Assembly: GCA_013373625.1 (NCBI GenBank)
Contig: JABXHM010000003.1
Span: 248,001-312,000, forward strand
Source of the DNA: Alteromonadaceae bacterium
GTDB lineage: Bacteria; Pseudomonadota; Gammaproteobacteria; Enterobacterales; Alteromonadaceae
Direction of reading: 5' to 3'
Length of the DNA stretch: 64,000 bases
Shown: in pieces, positions 44,662 to 55,600 of the stretch
How positions within the stretch are numbered: position 1 is the first letter of the stretch
How the letters are laid out: each line of letters begins with the position of its first letter
The notes under the pieces: model-generated
What the model saw: only the letters and a program-made list of their open reading frames with translations
The model's database searches: none
What the model was told of the DNA's origin: nothing
Program-made: the position numbers and the translations under genes

Positions 44662-45342
44662 TTATAAAAATGATCCCAATACACGTTTAAATGATTTACC
44701 GACTTTCAAACGGGTCTTATTATTCAGCAATACCGATTCGTGATCCTTGCCGATCACCGCATTATTACAGACCAAAAAAGACTTATGGATCTGGCTGAAT
44801 TCAGTATCGGGTAATTGTGCCACCATCTGTTTTAACGTGCTGTTGGCCAGCAGCATGTCATTGTCGCACCACACTTTTACGTAGTTACCATAGGCCTCCA
44901 GATACGTAATATCGCGGAGTGCCACACGCCGCTGCTCGCGGTCGACTTTAATAATAATATCCTGCAGCTCTGGTGGGGTAAGTGTGCTCTCAACGCGGCT
45001 GCGTACTTTGTCCAACGCGATTGACAAACGCTCGGCGCTGACCGGTTTCAACAGGTAATCAGTTACATCCAGCTCGTAACTTTCTAATGCAAATTCCTGA
45101 TAAGCACTCACAATAATCACTTGTGGTCGATTAGCGAGCACTTTAAGCATATCCATGCCATTGAGTGCTGGCATATTAATATCTAAAAAAAACAGGTCTG
45201 CGTAGTCAGAAGCGAGCCAGGCAAGCGCTTCGGTGGCGTTATAACAGTGTTTTACGACGTTAATATCGGTATGCGTTGCCAGATGATGCATGATGACTTT
45301 GTGTGCCAGCGGTTCATCATCGATGATCAGCGTTTTTATCAT
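44662..45342 (-). CDS. LytTR-family response regulator
   Basis: The start at 45342 overlaps the kinase stop as ATGA, with GGAG upstream within the kinase gene; the longer frame (from 45375) is unlikely. 226 residues. A receiver domain (about 1-118) has LIIDDEP, the phosphoacceptor Asp in LFFLDINMPALNG, and KPVSAERL. A LytTR DNA-binding domain (about 135-226) has YLEAYGNYVKVW and IHKSFLVCNN. It works with the downstream-overlapping sensor kinase gene. The target promoter is unknown; the divergent siderophore receptor is a candidate. Confidence 0.9.
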   Translation of the reverse strand: MIKTLIIDDEPLAHKVIMHHLATHTDINVVKHCYNATEALAWLASDYADLFFLDINMPALNGMDMLKVLANRPQVIIVSAYQEFALESYELDVTDYLLKPVSAERLSIALDKVRSRVESTLTPPELQDIIIKVDREQRRVALRDITYLEAYGNYVKVWCDNDMLLANSTLKQMVAQLPDTEFSQIHKSFLVCNNAVIGKDHESVLLNNKTRLKVGKSFKRVLGSFL

Positions 45343-46847
45343 GCCGACAACTCCATTTCTAAACGGGTTTCCCAACGATCTCCGCGCTGTGCACTGTATA
45401 AACGATGACGACCATTAAACTGTAACTTCAAACGCCGCCGCAAATTGTCCAACCCCATTCCTCCTGCATCACCGGTAACCAGCGCTTCTTCGGACAGTGT
45501 CGAAGAGGCAACAGTCTCTGCTATGGGATTATCACATTCAAAAACTAATTGATTACCTTCAAGCTTTATCACCAGATTGAGCTCACAGGGTTGTGCCACT
45601 TTTTCGATGCCGTGTTTAAACGCGTTTTCGAGCACAATAATAAGAAGCAGTGGCGGGATCGTCTGTTGCTGAGTATCGTCAGGCCACTGACAATTGAAAC
45701 GGCAATTGTCAGTATGGCGTATTTTCTGTAGTGCGAGGTAATCCTGCAAATAGGTAATTTCATCGCTGATTAATACCTGCTCCGACTGGCCCTGATACAC
45801 CGTGTAACGCAGCAAACTGGCCAGCTTTTCAACCATTTCAGGTGCTTGCGATGACTTTTCCAGACACAATGCATATACATTATTCAGCGTATTAAACAAA
45901 AAATGTGGGTTAACCTGCTGTTGCAGAAGTTGTAGTTCAGTGCGGGTTTTCTGTCGCGCAATATCGGCCAGCCGGGCATCCTGAGACTTACGTTCAAAAG
46001 CCAGTATGATAGGCGAGCTAAAGGCCAGACACCAAAAAGTCATTTGATAATTAAATGGGTCAAACGGGTTGCGGTTTCCTGACGGGAGCAACGTAAACTC
46101 AGCCACATTGTTCACGGGCAGGTACAACAACACGGCACATACAGGGGCGCTCATTGCCAGTATAAATACCATGGCGCCAGCCAAAAAAGGTATCACGCCA
46201 TGTTTGGCCAGTAACCGCCGAATTAACACATAGCGATTAAACCAGTAGACACCAAACAGGGTTACCGCCAGGCAACCAAATTGCCAGAAATAATGCCAGA
46301 ACATCCCGAACTCATTGACGATTTGCGCAAAGTCGATAATGAGTTCAAGCGGCTGATTTACCATTGGGTCGTCGGTATGCAAAAACACACCTGCCCAGGT
46401 AAATGTCCAGATCAGCAAACACAGCCCAACCATAGTATCGAGCGATAGCAGGCGCGATAACCAGTTTTGACGCCCCTGTAGAATTCGACCTGACAGCTGA
46501 TGCGAAAACCACAACAAGCTCGCGCCAGCGGCCAGGCAAAAGCCCTGGATACCCAGTAAATGCCAACTTTTAAAATAGCTGTTGTGCTGTGCCAGCATTG
46601 TTATTAGCAATGGATAGCCAACAAATCCGCTTAGCCAGAATATCAGCGTACGCCGGCCTTTCACTCGCCACGCCAGATAATGAGCAATGAAAAAAGGCAG
46701 CATTTCTGCCAGTAGTTGCAGGTGCACAGCCACATATACGTCTGACTCAGGCTGGTGATACGAAAAGAAACGTATTACTGACTCCAGCAGCGTTGCTGCA
46801 ATTATCGGTAGCAGTACAAGTAAGCGCCCGCGCCAATTCACTGGCAT
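45339..46847 (-). CDS. LytS/YehU-type sensor histidine kinase
   Basis: 502 residues. About 8 predicted membrane segments fill residues 1-270. A HisKA_3-independent His kinase domain (PF06580 type) follows, with QQVNPHFLFNTLNNVYALC (phospho-His in the H-box) and an ATPase-like N box VLENAFKHGIEK, then GMGLDNLRRRL. A GGAG ribosome site precedes the ATG. It is co-transcribed with the LytTR regulator by a four-base overlap. The ligand is unknown; the multi-pass sensor region is unlike classical periplasmic sensors and may sense a membrane or small-molecule signal. Confidence 0.9.
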   Translation of the reverse strand: MPVNWRGRLLVLLPIIAATLLESVIRFFSYHQPESDVYVAVHLQLLAEMLPFFIAHYLAWRVKGRRTLIFWLSGFVGYPLLITMLAQHNSYFKSWHLLGIQGFCLAAGASLLWFSHQLSGRILQGRQNWLSRLLSLDTMVGLCLLIWTFTWAGVFLHTDDPMVNQPLELIIDFAQIVNEFGMFWHYFWQFGCLAVTLFGVYWFNRYVLIRRLLAKHGVIPFLAGAMVFILAMSAPVCAVLLYLPVNNVAEFTLLPSGNRNPFDPFNYQMTFWCLAFSSPIILAFERKSQDARLADIARQKTRTELQLLQQQVNPHFLFNTLNNVYALCLEKSSQAPEMVEKLASLLRYTVYQGQSEQVLISDEITYLQDYLALQKIRHTDNCRFNCQWPDDTQQQTIPPLLLIIVLENAFKHGIEKVAQPCELNLVIKLEGNQLVFECDNPIAETVASSTLSEEALVTGDAGGMGLDNLRRRLKLQFNGRHRLYSAQRGDRWETRLEMELSA

Positions 46848-47037
46848 CGTTAAAAACTCCTGAAGGTCTGATTATTGGTTAGCCTGCCGAATGGCTTGTA
46901 AAGCTGCACCTGTTCAGTGATGAACGTACTCAAATTGGTGATGAAAGTAAATTTACCTGTTGATATTTGCCTAAATAGAACGTCATCAAACGATCAACAC
47001 TTCACACTGTAGTTGCATTCAAACCTCCAATGAATAT

Positions 47038-47060
47038 AATAATGCGAACTATTCTCATTA
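47038..47060. promoter_or_regulatory. Fur-box-like site upstream of siderophore receptor
   Basis: AATGCGAACTATTCTCATTA at 47041-47060 closely matches the Fur-box form AATGCGAATNATTCTCATT common before TonB siderophore receptors. It sits about 16 bases upstream of the receptor ATG. Iron repression is inferred. Confidence 0.7.
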
Positions 47061-47076
47061 ACTTTACGGAAATCAC

Positions 47077-49242
47077 ATGAAGTACCACGCGATCTACCTT
47101 GGTTTAGCCTCTGCACTGACTCTCACCTCCTCACTGGCAGTCGCTAATGCGACGCCAGACGATAAAGACATCGAAAAGCTGACAGTGAGCGGCGATCGCA
47201 TGAGTGGCTACCTGTATAAGAAAGCCGATGATGTATCGCGTTTAGATCTGGAAATTAAAGATTTACCTCAGTCAATCAGCGTGATTGGCGAAGAGATGAT
47301 CGACGACTTTGCATTAAATAGTGTAAATGCAGTACTCGATACCGTAACAGGGCTCAACGTAGAAGAAGTCGAAACCGACCGTACCTATTTCACGGCTCGC
47401 GGTTTCGACATCACCAATTTTCAGGTTGATGGCCTGGGTTTACCTATTCTCAATGGCAACGTGCACGGTGATGTTGATACTGCTCTTTATCAAAAGGTCG
47501 AGGTATTGCGTGGTGCAAACGGTATGATGACCGGCACGGGCAGCCCCTCGGCAACCATTAATTATGTCCGTAAAAAGCCTACCGAAAACACGCAGGTATC
47601 GGTACGAGGGCAAATTGGTAGCTGGAGTGCCAAACGTTTAGACGTCGATGCATCGACGCCCCTATCAGATAACGTCGGCGCCCGCATCGTGGTGGCTAAA
47701 GAAACCAAAGACAGCTACCTCGATCGCTATGAACTGGACAAATCGGTTGCCTACGGCGTCATTAGTGCAGCGCTGACCGACACCACTGTACTAACCGTCG
47801 GCGCAAGCCAGCAAACCAGCGATGCAAAAGGTAATATGTGGGGCGCATTAACCCTCTATTATGCCGATGGCACACCTACAAACTTCGATAGCAGCACCAA
47901 TACGTCAGCCGACTGGTCAAACTGGGATGTCACCGATACCCGTTATTTTGCCTTTTTGGAGCAGGAACTTGGCGCTGGCTGGTCGCTGAAAGCCGACTAC
48001 ACCCGTATCGAAACCGACGAAGACTCAGAGCTGTTTTACACCTACGTAGATCGCGATCCGGATACTGGTACCACCCTCCTTGACCCTACCACAGGACTTG
48101 GTTTGATTGGTTACGGTAGTGAGTACGATCTGGACGATCAACACGACTATGCCGACATCTACGTGAATGGCTCCTTTGATGCCTTCGGCCAGTCGCACGA
48201 TCTGATGTTTGGCGCCAGCTATGCCAAGGTCGCCTATACCGATATTTCCTTGTACGACTTCCACACCGGTAACGGCTTCCCGTTGTTGCCAGCGATGGAA
48301 GAATGGACCGGTGATACCCCATTCCCGGAATTCACCGACGGCGCGACCGGGAGTGATGTGGAAGAAAAACAAACGGCAGCCTATTTTGGTGGTAACTTTA
48401 CCCTTACCAACAAGCTCTCTTTACTGGCTGGCGGACGTTTTAACAGTGTTGAAGTAAACGGTATCTCTTATGATATCGATGAGACGCTGGACGAAGATGC
48501 TTTTGTTCCTTATGCCGGACTGGTCTATGCCATCACCGACAACATCAACAGTTATGTCAGCTATACCGAAGTGTTTACACCACAAACCGAACGTAACGCT
48601 AACTTTGAACGCATTGATCCTATCACTGGCGAATCCAAGGAAATTGGTATTAAAGCATCTCTGATGGACGATAAAGCCCTGTTAACAGTGGCATATTTTG
48701 ATATTGATCAGGTCAATGTTGCGGTGGCGAATGGCTTTGCTCAGAACCCCGCATCGGGCGTTGAAGAGCAGGTATATCGTGGTGCCGACGGCCTTAATTC
48801 AAAAGGCTGGGAACTGGATTTGGCCGGTGAGCTACTGCCAGGTCTGCAAACTAACTTAGGGTTGACCGTATTTGATATCAGTGGTGACAAACTGGTTTCC
48901 GATTACACGCCAGAAAAGCTAGTGAATATCAACGCAACCTACCAGTTCCAGTCGATGCCGAAGCTTAAAGTCGGTACATCAGTACGCTGGCAGGAAGCCA
49001 CCTCACGCTATATTGGTCCGGTGCCCGCTGCCTATGCGAATGCCGGTGACGATATTGTTATTGAGCAGGATGCGTACGCACTGGTTAACCTGATGGCGAG
49101 TTATGAAGTTAACGAAAGCATTACGATTACAGCAAATGTGAATAATGTCACCGACGAGAAATACCTGAAATCACTGTATTGGGAACAAGGTTATTACGGT
49201 GCGCCGCGCAATTATCTGCTGTCACTCACCTGGCAGTACTAA
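47077..49242 (+). CDS. TonB-dependent siderophore receptor
   Basis: 721 residues with a signal peptide (about 1-24, ending NA). The plug domain has IKDLPQSISVIGEEMIDDF, NAVLDTVTGLNVEE, FTARGFDITNFQVDGLGLP and EVLRGANGMMTGTGSPSATIN; the FhuE/FoxA-like layout is typical of hydroxamate or catecholate siderophore receptors. The barrel ends in LLSLTWQY (terminal aromatic). It would import ferric siderophore with TonB. A Fur-box-like site overlaps the promoter region. It is divergent from the LytS kinase gene, with a stem terminator after it. Confidence 0.9.
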   Translation: MKYHAIYLGLASALTLTSSLAVANATPDDKDIEKLTVSGDRMSGYLYKKADDVSRLDLEIKDLPQSISVIGEEMIDDFALNSVNAVLDTVTGLNVEEVETDRTYFTARGFDITNFQVDGLGLPILNGNVHGDVDTALYQKVEVLRGANGMMTGTGSPSATINYVRKKPTENTQVSVRGQIGSWSAKRLDVDASTPLSDNVGARIVVAKETKDSYLDRYELDKSVAYGVISAALTDTTVLTVGASQQTSDAKGNMWGALTLYYADGTPTNFDSSTNTSADWSNWDVTDTRYFAFLEQELGAGWSLKADYTRIETDEDSELFYTYVDRDPDTGTTLLDPTTGLGLIGYGSEYDLDDQHDYADIYVNGSFDAFGQSHDLMFGASYAKVAYTDISLYDFHTGNGFPLLPAMEEWTGDTPFPEFTDGATGSDVEEKQTAAYFGGNFTLTNKLSLLAGGRFNSVEVNGISYDIDETLDEDAFVPYAGLVYAITDNINSYVSYTEVFTPQTERNANFERIDPITGESKEIGIKASLMDDKALLTVAYFDIDQVNVAVANGFAQNPASGVEEQVYRGADGLNSKGWELDLAGELLPGLQTNLGLTVFDISGDKLVSDYTPEKLVNINATYQFQSMPKLKVGTSVRWQEATSRYIGPVPAAYANAGDDIVIEQDAYALVNLMASYEVNESITITANVNNVTDEKYLKSLYWEQGYYGAPRNYLLSLTWQY

Positions 49243-49287
49243 CTCAACAGAGTACGCAAACAACGAATAACGCAATAATGATATAAT

Positions 49288-49311
49288 GGGAGGCAGTTGC
49301 CTCCCGTTTTT
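49288..49311 (+). terminator. Terminator of the siderophore receptor gene
   Basis: GGGAGGC and GCCTCCC form a stem around AGTT, followed by GTTTTT. It lies about 45 bases after the stop and before the convergent M48 gene. Confidence 0.85.
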
Positions 49312-49318
49312 CATCACT

Positions 49319-50371
49319 TTAATGCTGATTTTGCTGTGCTTCACGCGCGCGATTAATACGCTCTTGTAGCAACGGGTGGGAACTAAAAAAGTGCTCACTC
49401 TGACTATCAGGCGGCAGAGCATCAGCAAGCTTACTCATGGCACTGACAAAGGCTTTGGGTTCAAGATTAAATTTAGCTCCTTGTTCCAGTGCAAAACCGT
49501 CTGCCTCCCATTCTAAACGCTGTGAATACTGATTTTCTACTACCGTACCCGATACCCCCATAAAGAGTTCTATCAGGCCGCTAACGTCGCCAAAGAAATA
49601 AGTAATAATTAATGTTGTCGCCAGCGACTCGGCCACCAGGCGCATAGAATGATTATGTTCTACATGGCCTATTTCATGTAATAAGATAGCTTGTAAATCG
49701 CCCGGTTCAGTCCCCATCAATTCAATGATGTCATCGGTAAACACAATGGTGCCATCTGGCAATGCAAAGGCATTAGCCCCCATAGCATCAGTCTGTCGGA
49801 ACAAAACCCGGTAACGCCTACCATCCCGACTATATGCTGCCAACAATGGCGAAAATGAGGCTCTTATTTTACTGGCGGTTTCATCTGGTAATGTCGATGG
49901 TGATAAAAGGGTACGATCCAGTACTGCCAGTGTATGCCTCGACGTCACCGCCGTTAACGAGTCCGGCACATAATCGGCAAAGGTAATTGCCAGCGCTGGC
50001 ACCAGATATTTAAAGGTCCCGAACAGCAATAAGGGGGATAGCAGTATACTCGCTATCAACCATACCCGGCTGCTCTCAAGTTTTACCGCCACAGTCTCTA
50101 TCGATTGTTTACTGCCCGCTGGGGTATCCAGCCAGTGGTTAAGGTTTTCATCAGCTTCGATATTCAGCAGATCTTTGTTCGGTAATACAACTTCGCGTGG
50201 CAGATTAGCAACTTTACTGGCGACTGAAATTTCGTCACGGTTGGCGCGGGCATATTGCGTGACGCCATCATCTGACAATACCACCAAACCATTACCTGAA
50301 AGCGTAACCTGAACCTGCTGGTAGCCAGCACTGCCTGCAAAATATAAGGTACCATTGCTGTAGGTAGGCAT
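49319..50371 (-). CDS. M48 family metallopeptidase
   Basis: 350 residues. A non-catalytic N-terminal part (about 1-100) is followed by one membrane segment (about 108-132, RVWLIASILLSPLLLFGTF) and a peptidase domain with HEIGHVEHNH (zinc His232, His236, catalytic Glu233) and the downstream Glu-containing EWEADGFAL. This matches M48/HtpX-like peptidases with a single anchor. The start is 5 bases after the DUF898 stop, so the two are co-translated. This gene pair recurs in gammaproteobacteria and may act in membrane quality control; the function is inferred. Confidence 0.87.
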   Translation of the reverse strand: MPTYSNGTLYFAGSAGYQQVQVTLSGNGLVVLSDDGVTQYARANRDEISVASKVANLPREVVLPNKDLLNIEADENLNHWLDTPAGSKQSIETVAVKLESSRVWLIASILLSPLLLFGTFKYLVPALAITFADYVPDSLTAVTSRHTLAVLDRTLLSPSTLPDETASKIRASFSPLLAAYSRDGRRYRVLFRQTDAMGANAFALPDGTIVFTDDIIELMGTEPGDLQAILLHEIGHVEHNHSMRLVAESLATTLIITYFFGDVSGLIELFMGVSGTVVENQYSQRLEWEADGFALEQGAKFNLEPKAFVSAMSKLADALPPDSQSEHFFSSHPLLQERINRAREAQQNQH

Positions 50372-50376
50372 AATAA

Positions 50377-51558
50377 TTACCCTAACGACACATCAAAATC
50401 GAAAGCATTGGCAACTTCATCAGCAGTCGAGCTGGCGGTTTGCTCTGGTGAAACAATTACTTGATCTATCCCGGGCAATATATTTACCTGAGTATGCGCA
50501 GCATAAAAATGCGCGGCTCTGATTTTCGCCCAAGGGATCGCCAGCCCCAATGTGCCCACAACTGCAAGAAAATTACCCACCCGCAATGCCAGTACCCCCT
50601 GTACCGACACATCAGAGCCAAAAGTAGCAACTCCATCAAGCTTACTCATCGCGTAAATATGGTTTCTCACTACTGCATGATAAAAACTGCTGCTTACAGC
50701 AAAGACCCCCGCATATAGCAGAAACATCATGACGACTGCCATTCCGCCAGATAACGGGGCAGCTTCTTCACCATCAGCATGCAGGTTAACGCCCAGTCCC
50801 AATATCCCCACATAACCAATGACGATGGCGACAAAAGCTGCAGCATAACCCGCAGCAAAATAGGGGGGGGTGCGTAATGATGTGCTGAATTTCTGATTAC
50901 CGAAACGGGTGTTATTCACAATGAACTCATCCATCTTTTTTAACGCCCAGGGCAACGCCAGATATAAGGTAAACAACGTTAACACCGGAAAAATCAAAAA
51001 TACCAGCAGGGCATTCCAATAGTTGCCGTTAAACGCAAACCTCACATTACGGTAGCCGGTCATTCTAAGATTGAAATTAAGACTCTTACACACCAGCCAC
51101 GGCGATAAAAACATTAAAGCAACCGCCATCAGCAGGCCAGCAAAAGGACTAAATGTGGAGGTCAGCATGTACAAGGCGAACAATCCAACAGCAATAATTC
51201 TGCCTTTCAGAATTTGCAGGGGATCAGCCAAATATGAAAAGCGGTGACCATCGACGGACGTATGGCCATAAAAGTATCGGTTGGTACGCACTTTCGCCCA
51301 CGCGGAATAAATTCCCAGCGTCACAATGCTCAGCAATAAGTTCACAATCCAAATTGAAAAGAACTCGCTGGTATTACCCGAAAATATTACGTTGCTGGAA
51401 CGCACCAGCTTAGAAGGAACAGTCCTTCCATTCTGTTGCGCCGCAATCAAACGGTCTAGCTCGGCAACGTTTTCTGGGTAAGCATCTTCATTAATGCTTT
51501 GACGGGCACTAAGTAATTCTTCAAAGGAATAATTAGAATAATCAATCGAACTGGCCAT
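50377..51558 (-). CDS. DUF898/YjgN-like membrane protein
   Basis: The start at 51558 follows GGGAG; the longer frame (from 51603) lacks it. 393 residues. An N-terminal soluble stretch of about 60 residues (with a FEELLSARQSINEDAYPENV motif) precedes six or so membrane segments of the DUF898 (YjgN) fold, with repeated WAKVRTNRYFYGHTSVDGHRF and PWAKIRAAHFYAAHT motifs. The function is unknown. It pairs with the M48 peptidase just downstream, suggesting a shared membrane task. Confidence 0.85.
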   Translation of the reverse strand: MASSIDYSNYSFEELLSARQSINEDAYPENVAELDRLIAAQQNGRTVPSKLVRSSNVIFSGNTSEFFSIWIVNLLLSIVTLGIYSAWAKVRTNRYFYGHTSVDGHRFSYLADPLQILKGRIIAVGLFALYMLTSTFSPFAGLLMAVALMFLSPWLVCKSLNFNLRMTGYRNVRFAFNGNYWNALLVFLIFPVLTLFTLYLALPWALKKMDEFIVNNTRFGNQKFSTSLRTPPYFAAGYAAAFVAIVIGYVGILGLGVNLHADGEEAAPLSGGMAVVMMFLLYAGVFAVSSSFYHAVVRNHIYAMSKLDGVATFGSDVSVQGVLALRVGNFLAVVGTLGLAIPWAKIRAAHFYAAHTQVNILPGIDQVIVSPEQTASSTADEVANAFDFDVSLG

Positions 51559-51810
51559 AAATTCTCCCTGGCGATGTTTTGCACTCCATGCATACATGTT
51601 CATTAATATGTTATATACACAACATCGTCAATCCCCACTTTACACATTCAGCGCACAATACGCGTTTAAATTTGCGCCCCTTCATCATTACTCGCGAGCG
51701 CTCTGGCGCCGTTTATCATCAAACTCTGCACGTTGGTCATTGTTAACTACGCGAAATTTAACACTGATGTAAGTTTGGCAATATACCAAAGTAATTATTA
51801 AAGGTTTGTC

Positions 51811-52671
51811 ATGCTCACCCTCAACAATGTCAGTAAAACCTACACCGATGGCACGCGCGCCCTAAACAATATTTCGTTATCACTGCCAGTCGGCATGGTC
51901 GGGTTACTTGGCCCCAACGGGGCCGGAAAATCTACATTAATGCGTACCCTGGCAACATTGCAGACACCGGATAGCGGCAACATCGTGTTTAATAATGTCA
52001 ATGTACTGACTGCTTCGCAATCGCTTCGTCAGCAGTTGGGTTACCTGCCCCAATCCTTTGGTGTGTATCCGCACATGAGCTGCACGGCGCTGCTGCATCA
52101 TATCGCGGCATTAAAAAACATTCGTCGCCATCGCGCGAGTGCACAAATTGAAGAGCTGCTAACCCTGACTAACCTCACCAATGTTGCGGGCAAACGGGTA
52201 AGTACCTTTTCTGGTGGCATGCGTCAGCGCTTTGGTATCGCCCAGGCGCTGCTTGGCGATCCGAAACTGATTATTATGGATGAACCTACTGCCGGGCTTG
52301 ATCCGCTGGAACGCCAGCGGCTGCACAGTATGCTAATCACCCTCAGTAAAAATAAGCTGGTGTTGTTGTCTACCCATATTGTCGAAGACATTGAGCACCT
52401 TTGTCCGCACGCGGCAATATTAATGCAAGGCAGCATTGTAGACAGCGGACCGATGGAAAACCTTATCGCACCCATGCAGCATAAAGTTTGGGAGACAACG
52501 CACGCGCCGGCTAGCGGCCAGATATTGGGCGAGCGCTACCACTTTGGAAAAGCTCTGTGGCGGGTTTATCACCCTCACACGCCCAGCCAGGACGCGAGGT
52601 CAGTTCAGGCAACGCTACAAGACCGGTATTTCTTTGAACTGGCGAGGCAGGAAAGTCACAATGATCTTTAG
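51811..52671 (+). CDS. ABC transporter ATP-binding protein
   Basis: 286 residues with Walker A GPNGAGKST, a Q-loop YLPQSFG, the signature VSTFSGGMRQR, Walker B LIIMDEPTAGLDP and a His switch STHIVED. An extra C-terminal tail of about 70 residues follows the nucleotide-binding domain. Cytoplasmic ATPase of an export-type or Gld/Bce-like transporter; the 3' end overlaps the start of the permease-peptidase gene by 11 bases, so the two form one complex. Substrate unknown. Confidence 0.9.
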   Translation: MLTLNNVSKTYTDGTRALNNISLSLPVGMVGLLGPNGAGKSTLMRTLATLQTPDSGNIVFNNVNVLTASQSLRQQLGYLPQSFGVYPHMSCTALLHHIAALKNIRRHRASAQIEELLTLTNLTNVAGKRVSTFSGGMRQRFGIAQALLGDPKLIIMDEPTAGLDPLERQRLHSMLITLSKNKLVLLSTHIVEDIEHLCPHAAILMQGSIVDSGPMENLIAPMQHKVWETTHAPASGQILGERYHFGKALWRVYHPHTPSQDARSVQATLQDRYFFELARQESHNDL

Positions 52672-55600
52672 CAACGAATGGCGTCTGTCTATTCGCCAAC
52701 CAATTGTGTGGTTATGTTTGCTGGGGTTACCCATGTTTGCAGTATTGCTGGTACAGGGGTTAACCGGAGAGAGCCTGTTACTGGCAAAACGCGTGACCAT
52801 GCTCAATGCAACAATAATCATGCTTGCATTACCTATCGTGGTTGCAGCCTTAGCCCCACCGTTATTGCTACGCGACCGGTTAAGTGGCATGCATGAACTT
52901 ATCGACGTTACCCCGGCCACGTTGTTTAACCGCCGATTTAACCAGTTTATCGCCTATCTCAGCCTGATTACCGTTATTTGTTTGACCGGTACGATGCTGC
53001 AATTACTGCTACTGTCGCACCACCCGCTGTTTACTGCGACTGTGGCGACCACCGCCGCGCTGAACACCGTTTTTATCGTTATACCAGCGTGCGTGTTGTT
53101 CAGTGCTTTAGCATTATTTCTGGCTCAACGGGTACACAGTGCACTGCCGGTGTATGTGTTTTTTGCACTGTGTTGGATGGGCTATGCAACACTGGGGGCA
53201 ATTAACGGCTCCCCCATACTTGCTGGCAGCAAAATCATCAGCCCGTTGCTTTACGATACAATGCTATTTGCTGACCCAATGGGATTAACGGCCATATTTC
53301 ACCAGTTTGGTAACGGCCAGCAACACTGGCAACCTGACTCTACAGTTGTTATAAATTGCCTGATCTGGCTGGCAATAAGCACCCTGTTAGTGAAGTCATC
53401 CCTGCGCACCAGCCCTACTGTTCGCAACTCGTCGCTGTGGTTGAGACTGAGCTCAACATTAATACACGTTATACGCTCTGCGCTTAACAAAATAATTAAA
53501 AACAATAACTTAACGACTCCGCATCAGCTTGGCTATTCTCCTTTTGCTACCTTGATTATAGCGTCGGTAAAAACCGTGTTATATAACCGGATCATTGCGC
53601 TCATGCTGGCTATCTTTGCCTCTATTGTATTTACCGAAGTGATTTCGGGTCTTGATTATGCCGAACCGATGGCGGTTATTACGCCCACCAGTATTGATGC
53701 ACTCAACCGTGTGGTATGGGATATTCTGCCCTTTACCGGCTGCGTGTTAATGGCACTCTGGAGTTGGCAGCTCGGCTGGCAAAACCAGCGCAACCATGCC
53801 GCCGAACTTATCGCCGCAACGCCTGCGCACAATATACAACTGATTGGCGCGCAACTGACTGCCCTCAGCCTGGTATGGCTGATATTGCTAACCACCACCG
53901 GTGTGGCAACCATGATGTCTCAAGTCCTGGCCAACAGCCCTGTACAGCTGTCCACTTACCTGTTCACACTGGTAGTTAGCGGCTTACCGATTTTATTGTT
54001 TGGCTACTTATGTATCGCCATACATCACTTGCTGCGTAGTCCAATCAAAGCAGGCAGTGTGTGCTTGCTGCTATTGTTCGTTAAGTTTACGCCACTACCA
54101 GCACTGGCAGGTGTGTCCCATCCGCTGCTGGATATTGCCGGTACACCACTGCAGCCAGCCGACCACCTGATTGATTTTGGCAGAAGTATGCATACATTCT
54201 GGCCTTATTTTAGTCTGTGGGCAGTTATTACCCTTAGCCTGCTAATAATTGCAAGCCTGCTTACCCATCGCGGCACCGGTTTTACGCTTCACCACTGGCG
54301 GCAAATGCCGCTTCGTGGCTGGGTATGTCTGAGCGTGGCTGTAGTGGCGCTCAGCGATTTTCACCTGGCATTAAAACAGGAAAAGCCCTACATGACACCT
54401 GATGCGCGGCAAGTACTCAGGGCCAACTACGAAAAGCGCTATGGTGACTGGGCTCAGCGAGCCCAGCCGGTCATTACCCACATTGATGCTACTGTCGACT
54501 TTTATCCTGGCCAGCGTTACGCCACACTGGCCTTTACCCTGCAATTAACTAACACCAGTCAGGAGCTCATTACCGACGTCCTTATTGGCAGTCACTACCA
54601 GTTCGTGCCCGAGCGAATTACCTTGCAACAGGCCAAACTCGTCAGTCAGGATAGCGACCTTAATCAACAGATATTTGCGCTCAATTCGCCGCTGCGTCCT
54701 GGTGACTCAGTACAATTACAGGCAAATATACATGTTAACGGACTAAACATGTGGCTGCCCTCGACCCATCAGATATTGCTTAACGAGTTTAGTTACTTAC
54801 GAGGAATTCCGCTGCTGCCCAATGTAGGTTTTGTACAGCAATTTACCCTGCGCGACGAAACACTGCGCACCGAACTCGATCTGCCGCCACTTTCATTACC
54901 GGCGCCCACAGAGTTTGCAACGACAAATCCTGACACCGATCCCGGCTCGCACCCGATCACATTAAGAAGTGTGGTGTCGACACCGATTGGTCAGCAGGGG
55001 CTAACCCAAGGACAGCTAGTTAGATCATGGCAACAGGACAACCGCTGGTACCGTGAATATGTCACGCAACATCCTATCCGTAAGATTCCGGTTTGGCTGG
55101 CAACCACCGCCGTGAGCAGCACAGAAACGCTGACCGTTGCAGCACAAAGCATCAAACTGAACTTTATTAACCTTACCGCTGGCCGTACCCATAACACCCC
55201 TGTTGGCAATGAGGAGGTGCATACCCAGGCAGTGAGCGATACCCTTGAATGGTTTACTCAACATCTCACGCCTTATCCCTACCAGCAATTATCCGTGGTC
55301 TTTACCCCCGAGTTTGGCCCTGGTGGCTACGCCCTGCCACAAGTGATTTTACTTTCCCACCGACTGGCCATGCGCGCTACACCTTCGGTCGACGCTGGAT
55401 TTGATCAACGCTACCGGCGTATGGTGCACGAAACCGCCCACCAGTGGTTTGGCCATACTATTGGGTATGGTGTGAATGCCGATGGCTCGTTTTTAATCGA
55501 GTCACTCGCCAAGTACGCTGAACTGGTGATCATTGAGCAGCGCTTTGGTAAAGCTGCTATGCAGGCACTGGTCGATTATGAGCGACGTCGCTATCAGCAC

